NCBI GenBank assembly: GCA_028583605.1
Contig: CM053331.1
Location: 30,192,177-30,256,176, forward strand
Origin: Dastarcus helophoroides
Lineage: Eukaryota; Arthropoda; Insecta; Coleoptera; Bothrideridae
DNA: 64,000 nucleotides
Direction: 5' to 3'
In this document: positions 1 through 11,716 of the stretch, piece after piece
Numbering within the stretch: the first letter of the stretch is position 1
Layout of the letters: every line of letters begins with the position of its first letter
The notes under the pieces: generated by a model
Databases searched by the model: none
What the model saw: only the letters and a program-made list of their open reading frames with translations
What the model was told of the DNA's origin: nothing
Position numbers and translations under genes: made by a program

Positions 1-1021
1 AATGTTTTTTTGAATTTTTGATATTTGACCCGGAGATTTTGTTTATTAATTGGAGGTTGTTCGTGAATTATTTTCGAATCTTTGATATTTAAATCCGAAA
101 CGCTAAACCTACAAAGTTAAACATGATATTTTCAGATTTTTCAAATAAATTAGTCCCTTGAAATCGCAAAATTCAATGCCAATTTTCACATTTATAAAAT
201 GATTCTCGAATTTTTAAGTTTAAACATTTGACGTTCAAACTGCGAATTTTGATAACATCTAAAATTTACAAAATTGAAATTGCAGTTTTAAAAATAAGAA
301 AAAGTGGCGAATTTTGGGGAAAAATTTCCAATTAAAAAAATACTCTGAAATTTTTGGTTTTAAAAATTGCAAGTTTAAGCTAATTTTGGTAAGCATCACA
401 AATGTTTGACTTTTACACAAAAATTAAAAACTTCTAGAGCATTCGAAATTTGGAATATACCTACAGTCCAACAGAGACATTTTTTAAATAATATTGATTT
501 TTATTTAAAGCTTTTTTCACTTGAAAAGTTGGCTGAGTGAAAAATTTTGATTTTTTCCTCGAAATTTCGACATTTTTATAGAAGTTCGTAGTTTTGAGTT
601 AAAACACAAAATAAAAAAAATAAAATTGTAATTATGAGAAAACAATCAAAATTCGTAAACAAAAATATTTAAAAAAAAGGTTATCAAAATTTCTGCTTTA
701 GTTGAGAAATATTCAAACCAAAATATTCGATCTTTTTTTCTGGAAACTTTGGTCAAAACTACAACATTTCTAGAAAAATTCTAATTTTTGAGAAAGTCGT
801 CAATGAATTTATTGTTTTTTTTTTTAAATTTTGAACTCCAAAATTCTGGATTTAGACTTTTCTAGAAATTGTCACTAACTTTCCTTTAAGAATTTTATCT
901 TTCAATTTCTACTTTTTCCTCGAAATTCCAGGTCTAATCCTAGTCTTAAAAAACTAAAATTACAAATTTAGGTAAATTTGAACCTTTCATAAACACCTGC
1001 ATAGTTGTCAAACATTTCCAA
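1..1021. other. Degenerate AT-rich DNA, no gene
   Basis: AT-rich sequence with scattered AAATTTCGA / TTCGAAATT motifs, typical of the decayed satellite that fills the window. I see no coding signal, RNA gene or transposon end. Confidence 0.6.
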
Positions 1022-1025
1022 ATGA

Positions 1026-1990
1026 CGTTTCGTATTTTTCTATTTTTGTATTTTTTTATTTTTGTGTTTTTGTATTTTTGCATTTTTGTATTTTTGTTTT
1101 TGTACTTTTGCATTTTTGTATTTTTGTTTTTGTATTTTTGTATATTTATATTTTTGCATTTTTGTTTTTGTATGTTTGTATTTTTAAATTTTTGTATCTC
1201 TGTATTTTTGTATGTTTCTATCTTTGTATTTTTGTATTTTTGTATTTTTGTATGTTTGTATTTTTGTATGATTGTATTTTTGTATTTTTGTATTTTTGTA
1301 TTTTTGTATTTTTGTATTTTTGTATTTTTGTATTTTTGTATTTTTGTATTTTTGTATTTTTGTATTTTTGTATTTTTGTATTTTTGTATTTTTGTATTTT
1401 TGTATTTTTGTATTTTTGCATTTTTGCATTTTTATATTTTTGTATGATTGTATGTTTGTATTTTTGTATTTTTGTATTTTTGCATTTTTGTATTTTGGTT
1501 TTTGTATTTTTAAATTTTTGTATTTTTATATCTTTGTATTTTTAAACATTTGCATTTTTGTATTTTTGCAGTTTTGATTTTGGTTTTTGTATTTCTATAA
1601 TTTTGTATTTTTTTATTTGTATTTTTGAATTTTTGTATTATTGTAATTTTGTATTTTTGTACTTTAGTATTGTTGTATTTTCGTATTTTCCTATTTTCGT
1701 ATTTTCGTATTTTCGTATTTTCGTATTTTCGTATTTTCGTATTTTCGTATTTTCGTATTTTCGTATTTTCGTATTTTCGTATTTTCGTATTTTCGTATTT
1801 TCGTATTTTCGTATTTTCGTATTTTCGTATTTTTGTATTTGGCATTTTTTGCATTTTTGCATTTTTGCCTTTTTACATTGTTGCATTTTTGGATTTTTGT
1901 ATTTTTTAATTCTTTTATTATTGTATTTTTGAGTTTTTGTATTATTGTATTTGTGTATTTTTGTATTTTCGAAACGTCGTATTTTTGTAT
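1026..1990. repeat. 9-bp minisatellite (TTTTTGTAT / TTTTCGTAT)
   Basis: Tandem array with a 9-bp unit. From about 1268 to 1420 the unit TTTTTGTAT is nearly perfect. From about 1674 to 1832 it is TTTTCGTAT, again nearly perfect. The flanks are variant units (GCA, ATG or GTT substitutions). Because 9 is a multiple of 3, each frame stays open and yields artificial Phe/Tyr/Cys/Val peptides; these are not genes. The two homogeneous blocks differ by one C/T change that makes or destroys a CpG. Confidence 0.95.
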
Positions 1991-2010
1991 TTTTATATTT
2001 TCCTATTCTC

Positions 2011-3330
2011 GGCTTAGACTTTTTCCAAAAATCTAAACTTTTTTCTTATGAAATTTGAACGAGATTTCGAATTAAACTTGGAAATAAATATAATTAAAAT
2101 GGTTAATTAAAGGGAATTAAATTGAAATCTTGAAAGTATATGGTAAAAATTCTAGAAAAAAAGGAATTTCAACTTCTGAATTCAAATTTTCTAACACAAA
2201 ATTAAATTTTTGGGGTTGATGATGAAATGACGAGAAAAATTCGAAATTTCCGTTTTAAAGTTGAACTTTTTTTGAATCTGCTTTTTTTGGATTTTTTTTT
2301 GCATTTTTGCCTTTTTGCATTTCTGTATTTTTTACTTCTTTTATTTTTGTGTTTTTGTATGGTTGTTTATTGCATGTTCGTATATTCGTATTTTCATATT
2401 TTTGTATTTTCGCCTTTTCGTATTTTTGTATTTTCGTAATTTCGTATTTTCATATTGTTGTGTTTTTTTTTGCTTTTTCAATGTTTTGACAAACTCGACT
2501 TGAACTTTTTCTAAAAATCTAGATTTTTTTTTTGTCGAAATTTGAACCAGATTTCGAATTAAACTTGAAAATAAAATAGAATTGAAAATTTTAATTAAAT
2601 GGAATTACATTGAAATTTTGAGAGGAAATGTTAAAAAATATATAAAAAACGTAATTTTAACTTCAGAGTTAAAATTTTCTAGAACAAAATTAAAATTTTA
2701 AGGTCGACGATAAAATATCTAGAATAATTCGAAATTACCCTTTTCAATTTGAACTTATTTGGAATTTTGCTTTTTTGCATTTTTGTGTTTTAGCATTTTT
2801 GTATTTTTTAATTTTTTTATTTTTGTATTTGTGTGTTTTTGTACTGTTTTATTTTCGTATATTCATATTTTGGTATTTTCGTATTTTCGGACTTTCGTAT
2901 TTTCGTAACTTTGTATTTTCGTAATCTTGTCCCTTGAAATCAAGAAAGATTAAAAAACACAAAAAAGCTTGCTCTAACGCGTTTCGATAGCCAAGCTGTC
3001 ATCTTCGTATTTTCCTATTTTCGTAGTTTTGTATTTTCGTGTTTTTTTTTTTGCTTTTTTAGACTTTTCATAAACTCGAGTTAGACTTTTTTCTCTTAAA
3101 ATTTAAACGAGATTTCGAATTAAACTTGGCAATGAATAAAATTGAAATTTTTAATTAAATGGAGTTAAATCTTGACAGCAAATGTTGAAAATTCTGGCAA
3201 AAACTTATTTTCTAGTTTTGAATTTAAATTTTTTTAAAATTAAATTTTTGAGGTCGACGATAAAATGTCGAGAAAAATTCGAAATCTCCGTTTTAAAGTT
3301 GAACCATTTTTGGAAAAATGTTAGAAATAT
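2011..3330. repeat. Compound tandem repeat: ~280-bp spacer plus minisatellite
   Basis: A non-minisatellite spacer recurs three times, at about 2011, 2490 and 3068. Each copy runs through recognisable landmarks: a start near CTCG(A/G)CTTAGACTTTTT, then GAGATTTCGAATTAAACTTG, then GTCGACGATAAAATGTC, then CGAAATTTCCGTTTTAAAG. Copies are separated by short TTTT(T/C)GTAT arrays (about 2290-2475, 2770-2925, 3003-3058). The period varies (479 and 578 bp) mainly because the minisatellite length varies. The long array at 1026-1990 sits immediately before the first spacer. Confidence 0.85.
2926..3006 (-). repeat. Dispersed hairpin repeat, copy 1
   Basis: About 80 bp, reading on the minus strand GAAGATGACAGCTTGGCTAT then CGAAACGCGTTAGAGCAA, and ending near TTTCAAGGGACAAG. 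It is the same sequence found at 19.3-19.6, 42.2 and 46.7 kb. Here it interrupts a TTTTCGTAT minisatellite, which continues on both sides. Confidence 0.85.
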
Positions 3331-4480
3331 TCATTTTAAGCCAAAATGTTCGTGAAAAGGTAGAAGCTATAAGAAAAATCGGTCTTTATAAAAAATCGAC
3401 TTTTAACATGGAAGTTCCAGGGAAGAGACGAAATATTAAGTTACATAAAGTTTCGAAAAAACGTTTTCAAAATTTTTACTTTTCATCATGAGAACAGGGT
3501 AAAGTGAAAAAAAAAACCAAGAAATATTAACTTAAAAAATAGATCTGAAAAATCCCTCATATTAGAGAATAAGGTTGGAACCACGAAAAATTCAAAAAAT
3601 TCAGAATTCAGGAAAAATAGAAGCAAAAAAATTTAGGAAATTGACGTTTAAGGAATTAAGGAATTTTTAAAATTGAGTCATCATTCCAAGTTTACTTTCG
3701 AAATTTCTGCATTAAACCATATATTTATATGCATTAAATCAGAATATTCCAATTTTTCTTGAAATTTTGACTTAAAAACTAGTTTCTGGAACGAATTTGA
3801 CATATCAAAGTTCAAATTTTGAGAAAAAAATCAAAACATGGATTATAACGTCGACATTTTGGGAAATTTAAAAATTGTACACGTTGCACCTTTGACAAGA
3901 AATTCCAGAGAAATTCTGAATCATAAAAAAATCGAGGTTCAATTTTGAGGTAAATTAGAGCATTGCTTCCCTTTTTTTTGGTAGCGACACACCTTTGGTA
4001 CTGCGTAAAAAAGGGCAACGCACATTAAAGATCTGTTTATTTGACAACCAAAAAAATGTCTTCTTGATTATCTCTGAGTTTTGATGACTAAAGAAAAAAA
4101 AGTTCTCATGATATAATCCAATGAGCACCCATTTTGAATTTTTATGATTTCATATTTTGCTGAAATGACAAGGCTTGTATATACGAATATATACAATTTA
4201 TTATAACGCAATTAATATCTAATTTTAATTAAAATCTAATGAAATCAGATTTTACTTGCAAAGATGACGTAAATAAGGCAAAGATACTGACGAGGCCAAG
4301 GAAGGCCGAAACTAGAGTATGGTTGTTGGACACAAATTGAAAAATCCTCGGAAGGAAAAACGAAATTTTGACTTTACAAATTAGAACGTTTGGAATAATT
4401 GAAAATTACGGAGTGTGGTTAAAATGTTCGAGGAAAGTTGAAGTTTTTGGAAATAAGTAAACATTTTTAGTAATAACTAA
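3331..4480. other. Degenerate AT-rich DNA, no gene
   Basis: A-rich decayed satellite-like DNA. The short minus-strand frame at 3812-4018 has no recognisable domain, and its composition matches the surrounding low-complexity DNA, so I do not call it. Confidence 0.55.
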
Positions 4481-4694
4481 GCAAGTTGAAAAGAAAAGTC
4501 GAAATTTTCAAAACAAACTCATTGTGCAAAGGAAGCTATACTTCCTTAGCTTAACTAAGCAAGTTGAAAAGTCGAAATTTTCAAAACAAACTCATTGCGC
4601 AAAGGAAGCTGTACTTCTCTAGCTTAACTAAGCAAGTTGAAAAGTCGAAATTTCCAAAACAAAGTGCAAAGGCAGCTATACTTCCCTAGCTTCT
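4481..4694. repeat. Three tandem copies of a ~75-bp repeat
   Basis: Units start at 4481, 4559 and 4632, each with GCAAGTTGAAAAG, then GTCGAAATTTTC, then GCAAAGGAAGCTATACTTCC and TAGCTTAACTAA. Lengths are 78, 73 and about 63 bp, and the third copy has a short internal deletion. The low divergence compared with the surrounding DNA points to a fairly recent local duplication. Confidence 0.9.
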
Positions 4695-6738
4695 ATAACG
4701 AATAAGACACTGGGAGAAAGGTTTCCGGGAGTTGGAACTTTTTAAAAATAAATGTGCGTGCTGTCTACAATTATTTACTGAGATAATCGTGTAAAACGAA
4801 ATCCTTTTTTTCCAATAATTTTTTTATGATTTTGCAATTATTTGAGCCCTATTTTGGAAAAGTTTTTAGGTGTCATTCGGTATCAAATGACACCTCAACA
4901 TCGAAGGCGAACTGCATTTCGTAAGAAGTGTACCTGTTTACTAAACTACTAGGCAAAGTTCATTATTTTTAGACCAGTTCAATATTTTCACTGCAGAGTG
5001 GAGGTCAAAAATGGTTAAAATAAGCAGAATAAAAGAATCTCTCTGAATCATTTCAGAATATTACCGCTGCATTAAAAAAATGCAATTAATCTAAGGTCAC
5101 TTTCAGCAAATATAAAAGATATTAATAACCAGATAAAAATTCGGAAATATGCTGCATGAAGGACAACCACTATGCAATCAATTAATGTCGTAATGGTGCA
5201 CGTTAGAATGACTATCCGCGATTTAAACAACCATTTAAGCATATGGCTTGCTATTTTTTACCTATATTTATTTACGATAATTAGGCAGTGAATGGCCAAT
5301 TTGTTTATTGCAAGTGATAAAATAGCTTATAATAAGCAGAAACTGAAATAAAAATACTTAATTGGGTATTAACTAAAACGCTACTAAACCGCAAAAATTG
5401 TTTAATGAGGGTTTTCATGTTTTTAAACACTTAAGATAAACAGTTCACACACATAAATAGAATGGCATTTACAACAAATGCAATATTTATTAAAAACATC
5501 CAATTTGTGTTAGGTCTGAAAGTCTGAACTCATATTTTATTATGTGCTTAGAACATTACATTACTAAAAATGTTACTCTTTGGCTATTAGAAACCGATTG
5601 TTAAACAAGCAATCTTTTCCATTATCTAGTTGTATCAGTTGCAATATTAATTTATCATCTGTTGTTTACTGAGTCAGTCTACTGTTTCGAATGCGATTAC
5701 CTATTTGTTATTTTATTACACATTGTTTATATTTTAATTGTTACCTATTGAATATTTTAGAAAATCCTTAACTGAAAGTGCAATTTCCTGGTTGTAGTTA
5801 CGTTGTCATAAAACATTTTCAATAAGCAACAGTTATAAAACATTGAACCTATTTATATGTTAATGCTTATTACGTTGCGTGATGTGCACAATTGTTGTGC
5901 AAAACATGTAATTCACGACTGATTCTTTATTAATGTGGTTATTTTAATTATAACGGAAAATCTGGTACTTTTATTACTAAAAAAAATCCCCATGCAGATA
6001 ATTCTGCGAAGATTCCTGATTACAAAAATAGCAATATTTCATTTAAAATACCTGTTGCACGATACTTTTAATCTATTGTTTAAAGCAGGATGTAAGTTTA
6101 GTAATTAACATCAATTGTTCTTGGTACAAGTCAACGATAAATCATCTTAACATTTGTGGTTTTTAAATTATTATAAATCTTCAATATTCATTTCTCTTCA
6201 GCTGGTGTCATATGGAGCTTGTGAGTGGACCTGTTTTACACAAGACACACTTTAAAGATCGTCATTAATCACTTATTTATACAACAGGTGCTGTCCTTAA
6301 TTGTAACTGTCCTCATAACAAAATTCGTCATAATGTGCTATTAATTTACATCTGAATCACTAATGGCACGTTTTCCAAATATATTTATCACAATTTTTTA
6401 TAACCTGATGGTTTCTTATTGTTGCACGAAAATTTATTTATTTTTTTGAAGTGAAAATTTCTCTTTAGCGCGCTGAGCGATTTTGGATACAATGTTAACT
6501 TATAATTTCGCGTCAGTATCTCGTGATACCAACATGCCCCAATGTTAAGAGTAAGCTATAGTATCAATATTAATATTATCAGTGTACTATAATTTTTTAT
6601 CATTGTCCAAGATGTTTAGACTTTTAACGTAGTCTATTATTTTGTTAGGAGCTGTTTCTCTTATTTCTTGGGGTGTCAGGGTTACCCTTTTAAGAAATTT
6701 GAGCCTTTTACAGAACTAAGCCATGCATTCGCATTGCA
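4695..6738. other. AT-rich non-repetitive intergenic or intronic DNA
   Basis: Unlike the flanks, this stretch lacks the TTTCGA(C/A) satellite motif and shows mixed composition. I found no coding frame over 60 codons, transposon terminus or RNA gene. It could be host intergenic or intronic sequence. Confidence 0.5.
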
Positions 6739-7180
6739 CAGGGGTCGGCAAACTTTTAAGCCAAAAGAGCCAACTGCACTAAGAAAATTGGTATCATAAA
6801 TTTCAAAGAGCCACAAATTTTTATTTCTGATTTTACATTTTATTTCAGAATTAAATCAGATAAATCAGACGAAATATGGGACAGGGAGACACCTCTAACT
6901 CATGTAGTCAAAGGAAAACCTTTTATTTCTCAAAGTTTAGAACTTTATTTAAAAATTTGCCTTTTTCTCGCAAATCCGATTTTTTTAGCTCTTCTCTATA
7001 TTCGTCTTTTTTTAACTATGTATTTTGTTCTTAAAATTAAATTTTTGTATCTAAACCTTCTTTTATTCTCAAAACTCGACAATCTGTGAAAATGATTACT
7101 ATTTTCTAATTCGATTTACTGGAAGATTCGACTTATTTCTCAAAAATTCATCTTTTGTCGATTTTTTAATAAAAAAATGT
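6739..7180 (+). mobile_element. hAT-type element, truncated copy
   Basis: Begins with the terminus CAGGGGTCGGCAAACTTTTA, followed by AGCCAAAAGAGCC. It aligns in the same orientation with 12795-13240 and in inverted orientation with about 11240-11685. The alignment stops near 7180, just before a Tc1/mariner-like remnant, so only about 440 bp of one end remains. Subterminal sequence, including the stretch around GACGAAATATGGGACAGGGA, is shared by all three copies. No transposase is present. Confidence 0.85.
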
Positions 7181-7234
7181 GGTAGTTTGACAGTTATTTA
7201 GTTTTAGAGTAAATTTGCACACGTTCGGGTGAAA

Positions 7235-8023
7235 ATAGGGTACTCTTTTGATGAAAGAGTCGAAATTATTTTTATTTATGGCCCCCGAAAGAAATGTGCT
7301 AGAGCCAGGCAAGGGTAGCCATCCAGATAAGCGTTTGACCTACAAATACGTTATAGAGCTTGTATAAAAATTCACAAACACGGGATCGATAGGAAATAAG
7401 AAAAGATATGGTAACAGAGTGGTAAACGATGACTCAAATTGAGGTAATAGGTCATATTACTACCAATCTGCCTAATTCTTTGCGCCAGACTACTGAAGCT
7501 ATTGTTCTTTCATATTCATCAGTTCGTAAAATGACAAAAATTCATAAGTTCCATCCTTATAAAATGAAAATTGTTCAAGGGCTTGGTGAAGATGATTAGG
7601 CAGATGAATAGAATTTTGTGAGACCATGTCGAATTTAGTTCCTGCAAACCTAAACTTTGTAAAAAATATCTGCTTCAGTGATGAATGAAGTTTTACTTTA
7701 CATGGATCTGTTAATCAACTCAATGTAGGTTGCTGGAGTGATGAGAACTGCCATTTTGTCAGAGAACGTTATGCTCAAGCTTCCCAAAAACTGTTTGGGC
7801 AGGGATTCTTGGCGAAGCTGCCATTGGGCCCATTTTCATGAATGAAAAAACCAACTGGTGACATTTACTTAAATATGTTACCAGTCATCACAGATCCTTT
7901 AATAACCGTGGACATAGAGAATCAGTAAGATTTAGAAATCAAATGTTGGACGAAAATGAATTCTTCTTTCAACAAGATGGGGCACCACCATATTATGCCT
8001 TAAACGTTTATAATTGGCTTAAT
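7235..8023 (+). pseudogene. Decayed Tc1/mariner-superfamily transposase
   Basis: Conceptual translation across three frames gives a recognisable DDE-type transposase: DERVEIIFIYG near the start, then DKRLTYKYVIELV, then an HTH-side block with HKFHPYKMKIVQGLGEDD, then ICFSDE and GSVNQLNVGCWSDEN, and finally FFFQQDGAPPYYALNVYNWL. FSDE and FQQDGAP are the first two catalytic-acidic blocks of the group; the last block is missing. There are several in-frame stops and frameshifts, and the apparent start codon is ATA rather than ATG. The gene is cut off at about 8023, where a hAT-like terminus begins. Only the final 112-residue frame (7943-8281) is open, and its second half reads into the inserted DNA. 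The element is inactive. Confidence 0.85.
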
Positions 8024-8212
8024 CAGCGGTCGGCAACACGCGACCCGCGAGGCTCCTGTTTGAGCCCGCGAACTATTGGCAAGGGAAGATTTTTTATAAT
8101 CATCAATCGTCAGCAATTCGAAACCTTTGAAATTAAGAACCAAAAAAAGGAAAAGTTAAAATTTGAAAAAAAAACTGGTTATTTTAGGTGGCAAAGAATT
8201 TACAAAATTTTA
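8024..8212 (+). mobile_element. Short hAT-like terminal fragment inserted in the transposase
   Basis: The transposase breaks at CAGCGGTCGGCAACACGCGA, which resembles hAT ends (CAG.GGTCGGCAA). About 190 bp of mixed then A-rich sequence follows, up to the boundary of the large inverted duplication. I could not find the opposite end, so it is a fragment or a deleted copy. Confidence 0.5.
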
Positions 8213-8300
8213 TACAGGGTGAGTCAGAACGAATGGGCCAACGTTAAACTGGAAATAGTAGACACAAAAATATTACGATAGAGCTCAATATGCCTTAAAC

Positions 8301-11300
8301 CAGAGATCGACAAACCTCGGCTCGCGAGCCGCATGCGGCTCTTTTAAAAGAAAATTGCGGCTCTTTAAATTCCCCTAAAAAATATATAAATAAAAGCTAG
8401 AGCGGACAGACTCGCAGACACTCATTGAACAAATGACCTGCAGAAGTCGAAATTTCCAAAAATACTTTTCTATAAATTTTTATGTTTTATTTAAATTTTG
8501 ACAAAAAGTTATGATTTCAAAAAGTATTTTTCCAAAATGTTTGATTGATTTGTATTAACAGTTGAAAAAATAACATGAAATTTGAAATTTCTATAAAAAG
8601 ACCAACATGGAGAGTCGAAATTTCTAAAAAATATTTTTCTCAAGATTTTTACTTTCTTATTTGTAAATTTTAGATTAGGTAGATTTCATGAAAAAAGGTG
8701 AATTACTTTTTGTGAAAAAAAAATATAAATTTACAGAAACAGCAAATATCAAAGATCGAAATAAAAGCTGAAAATTCCAGAAAAAGGCGAATTTTCAGAA
8801 AAAAAGATTTCGAAAAAATTGAGAAAAAGAAAGAGACTTCGAAAAAATTGGAAAAAAGGAAGAGATTTCCAAAAAATTGAAAAAAAGTATTTCGGAATAT
8901 ATGAATTTATCAAAAGTTCTCAATAAAAGGTAAAATTTAAAAATTTACACCCAGGACAATTTAAAAACCTGAAATGCTAAGACAATTTTTAAATTTTTGA
9001 AATATAGTAACATTTCGAAAAGAGAAATTGTAAAAATTAACTGGAAGCTTAGAAAAAATTGTTCTCTATTATTATTCCTATGGGGTCGGTTATCCCTGCA
9101 GCATTGAAGCTATGGCTTATTGTGCCCCAACACAAACGACAAAAAAAGTCAAGTTTTTCAGTGAAGAAGAAAAAAGTCTAATTTTAGGAAGAATTTCATG
9201 GAAAAAGTTTAGAACATCACGAAATTTCGATAAAAAATTGCAATTTTCCAGAGAAAACTAAATTTTCAGAATAAATTTGCAATTCCGAGAACAAGACGAA
9301 TTTAAAAAAAAAAAACTTCAAATTTTCAGATAAATACGAATTTTGAGAAGATTCGTTAAATACTTTTGATAGAAAATTCCAAGAAAATTTCGAGAAGTGT
9401 AGAACTTTAAAAAAAGGTCAAAATTTCCCAGAAAAATTTAAATTTGGAGAAAAAGGAAGAGATTTCGAAAAAAAATTGGGAAAAATGAAGAGATAAAAAA
9501 AATGAATTTGCCTAATTGGGAAAAGGAGAGAAGTTTCGAAAAAAATAAATTTATGGAAAGTTCTAAAAAAAGGCAAAATTTGAGAAAAAAACGTCGAATT
9601 TCGACAACAGATTGAAAATCAAAACAAATAAAAAAAACCTGAAATTTGAAAAAAATCTTAAATTTTTTGAAAAATTGCCAAATTTCGAAAAAAGAAATTG
9701 TAAGAATAAATGGAATTTTTAAATTAAGTTGCATTTTTATCGTTATTAAAGTTTATTAAAAAAATGTTGAAATTTAAAGAAGTCGAAGTTTTTCAGAGAA
9801 GAAGAAAAAAGTCTAATAGGAAAAAGTCAAAATATTAAGAAAAACTCTAAATTTTAACAAAAAATTAACAATTTTCCAAAGAAAGTTAAATTTTAAGAAT
9901 CAATTTGAAATTTTAAAAACAAGACGATTTTAAAAAAATCCAAATTTTCAGATAAATTCGAATTTCAAGACAATTTGTAAAATAATTTCGAAAGAAAATG
10001 CAAGAAAATGTCGAGAAAAGTGTTTTAACTTAAAGAAAAGGTCAACATTTCTTAGAAAAAGCCGAATTTTGAGAAAAGGGAAGAGATTTCGAATAAAAAT
10101 TAGGAAAAATGAAGAGATTAAAAAAAATGAATTTGTTCAAAGTTCTCAAATGAGGACAAAATTTCAGAAAAAAACGTCGAATTTTGAATGTACATTGAAA
10201 CCCAAAACAAATTTAAAAACCTGAAATTTTTAGATAAAAGAGAAATTGTAAAAATAAACTGGAAGCTTTAAAAAGTGTCGGTCTTTAAAAACGTCGAAGT
10301 TTTTCAGAGAAGTAGAAAAAAGTCAAATTTTAGGACAATTTTTAAGGTAAAGGTGAATTTACATTTTAAGAAAAGTACCAAATTTCGATAAAAATTTGCA
10401 ATTTTCCAGAGAAAATTAAATTTTAAAAATAAATTTGAAATTTCGAAAACAACACGAATTAAAAAAAAAACTAATAATTTTCAGCTTAATCGAATTTTAA
10501 GAAAATTGGTAAAATAATTTTAAAAGAAAAGAGAATGTCGATAAAACTTCCAATTTCGAGAAGTGTTAAACTTTAAAAAAAGGTCAAAATTTCCCAGAGA
10601 AAGTCAAATTTTAATAAAAAAATCAAATGTTGACATTTGAAAACAGATGAATTTCGTTCGAAATAAAAGTTGATATTTCCGGATTAAAATAAGAATTTTG
10701 AAAAAAAGAGATTACGAAAAATATAAATTTGTCAAAAATTCTCAAAAAATCAAAATTTTAGAAAAAAATACTTTGAATTTTGACAGTAGATTGAAACCCA
10801 GAACAAATTGAAAACCTGAAATTCTTAGACAAATTTGAATTTTATGACAAATTGTAAAATCTCGAAAGGAGAAATTGTAAAAAATTGAAAGCTTCGAAAA
10901 AATTGTTGAAGTTTAAAAAGTCGAAGTTTTTCAGAAAAGAAGAAAATAAATAATTTGCAATTTTTCAGAGAAAATTAAATTTTGAGAATAAATTTGAGAT
11001 TTCGAGAACAAGACGAATAAAAAGAAAACTTCAAATTTTCAGAAAAATTCGAATTTTGAGAAAATTGGTAAAATAGTTTCTAAATAAAAAGGAATGCCGA
11101 TAAAACTTGCAGTTTCGAGAAAAGTGTTGAACTTTAAAAATAGGTCAAAATTTCCCAGAGAAAACGAAAATTTGAGAAAAAGGTCGAAATCTTCAAAAAC
11201 TATTTTATTTAACATCTTTAAACTATTGCTTCAAGTTTTTACTTTTTTTTATTAAAAATGAATTTTTGAGAAATAAGTCGAATCTTCCAGTAAGTCGAAT

Positions 11301-11685
11301 TAGAAAAAAGTAAACATTTTCACAGATTGTCGAAAAGAAAGGAAGATTTAGGGAAAAAATCTAATTTTAAGAACAAAATACATAGTTAAAAAGAAGACGA
11401 ATATAGAGAAGGGCTAAAAAAATCGAATTTGCGAGAAAAAGCCAAATTTTTAAATAAAGCTCTAAATTTTGAGAAATAAAAGGTCTTTGGGGCTATATAT
11501 GTTTTCGTTTGACTACATGAGTTACAGATGTCTCCCTGTCCCATATTTCGTATGATTTATCTGATTTAATTTTGAAATAAAATGTAAAATCAGAAATGAA
11601 AATTTGTGCCTCTTTGAAATTCACGAAATCAATTTTCTTGCTGCAGTTAGTTGGCGCTTTTGGCTTAAAAGTTTGCCGACCCCTG
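8301..11685 (-). mobile_element. hAT-type non-autonomous element, copy 1
   Basis: Termini are CAGAGATCGACAAACCTCGG at 8301 and, in reverse complement, CAGGGGTCGGCAAACTTTTA ending at 11685. Flanks are 8-bp CCTTAAAC (8293-8300) and CCTTATAT (11686-11693). Each differs by one base from CCTTATAC, the complement of the perfect duplication around copy 2. Short imperfect inverted ends and an 8-bp target duplication fit the hAT superfamily. The 3.4-kb interior is A-rich degenerate GTCGAAATTT-type DNA with no transposase. A mixed-composition insert of about 90 bp (9063-9150) has no counterpart in copy 2. Confidence 0.85.
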
Positions 11686-11716
11686 CCTTATATCAATGTG
11701 GCTGGTCTACGAGATA

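Noticed and set aside
1022..1932. Several overlapping 60-155-codon frames rich in Phe, Tyr, Cys and Val (and Lys/Asn/Ile on the minus strand)
   Set aside because: They are read-through of a 9-bp tandem repeat, which keeps all frames open; no gene-like sequence.
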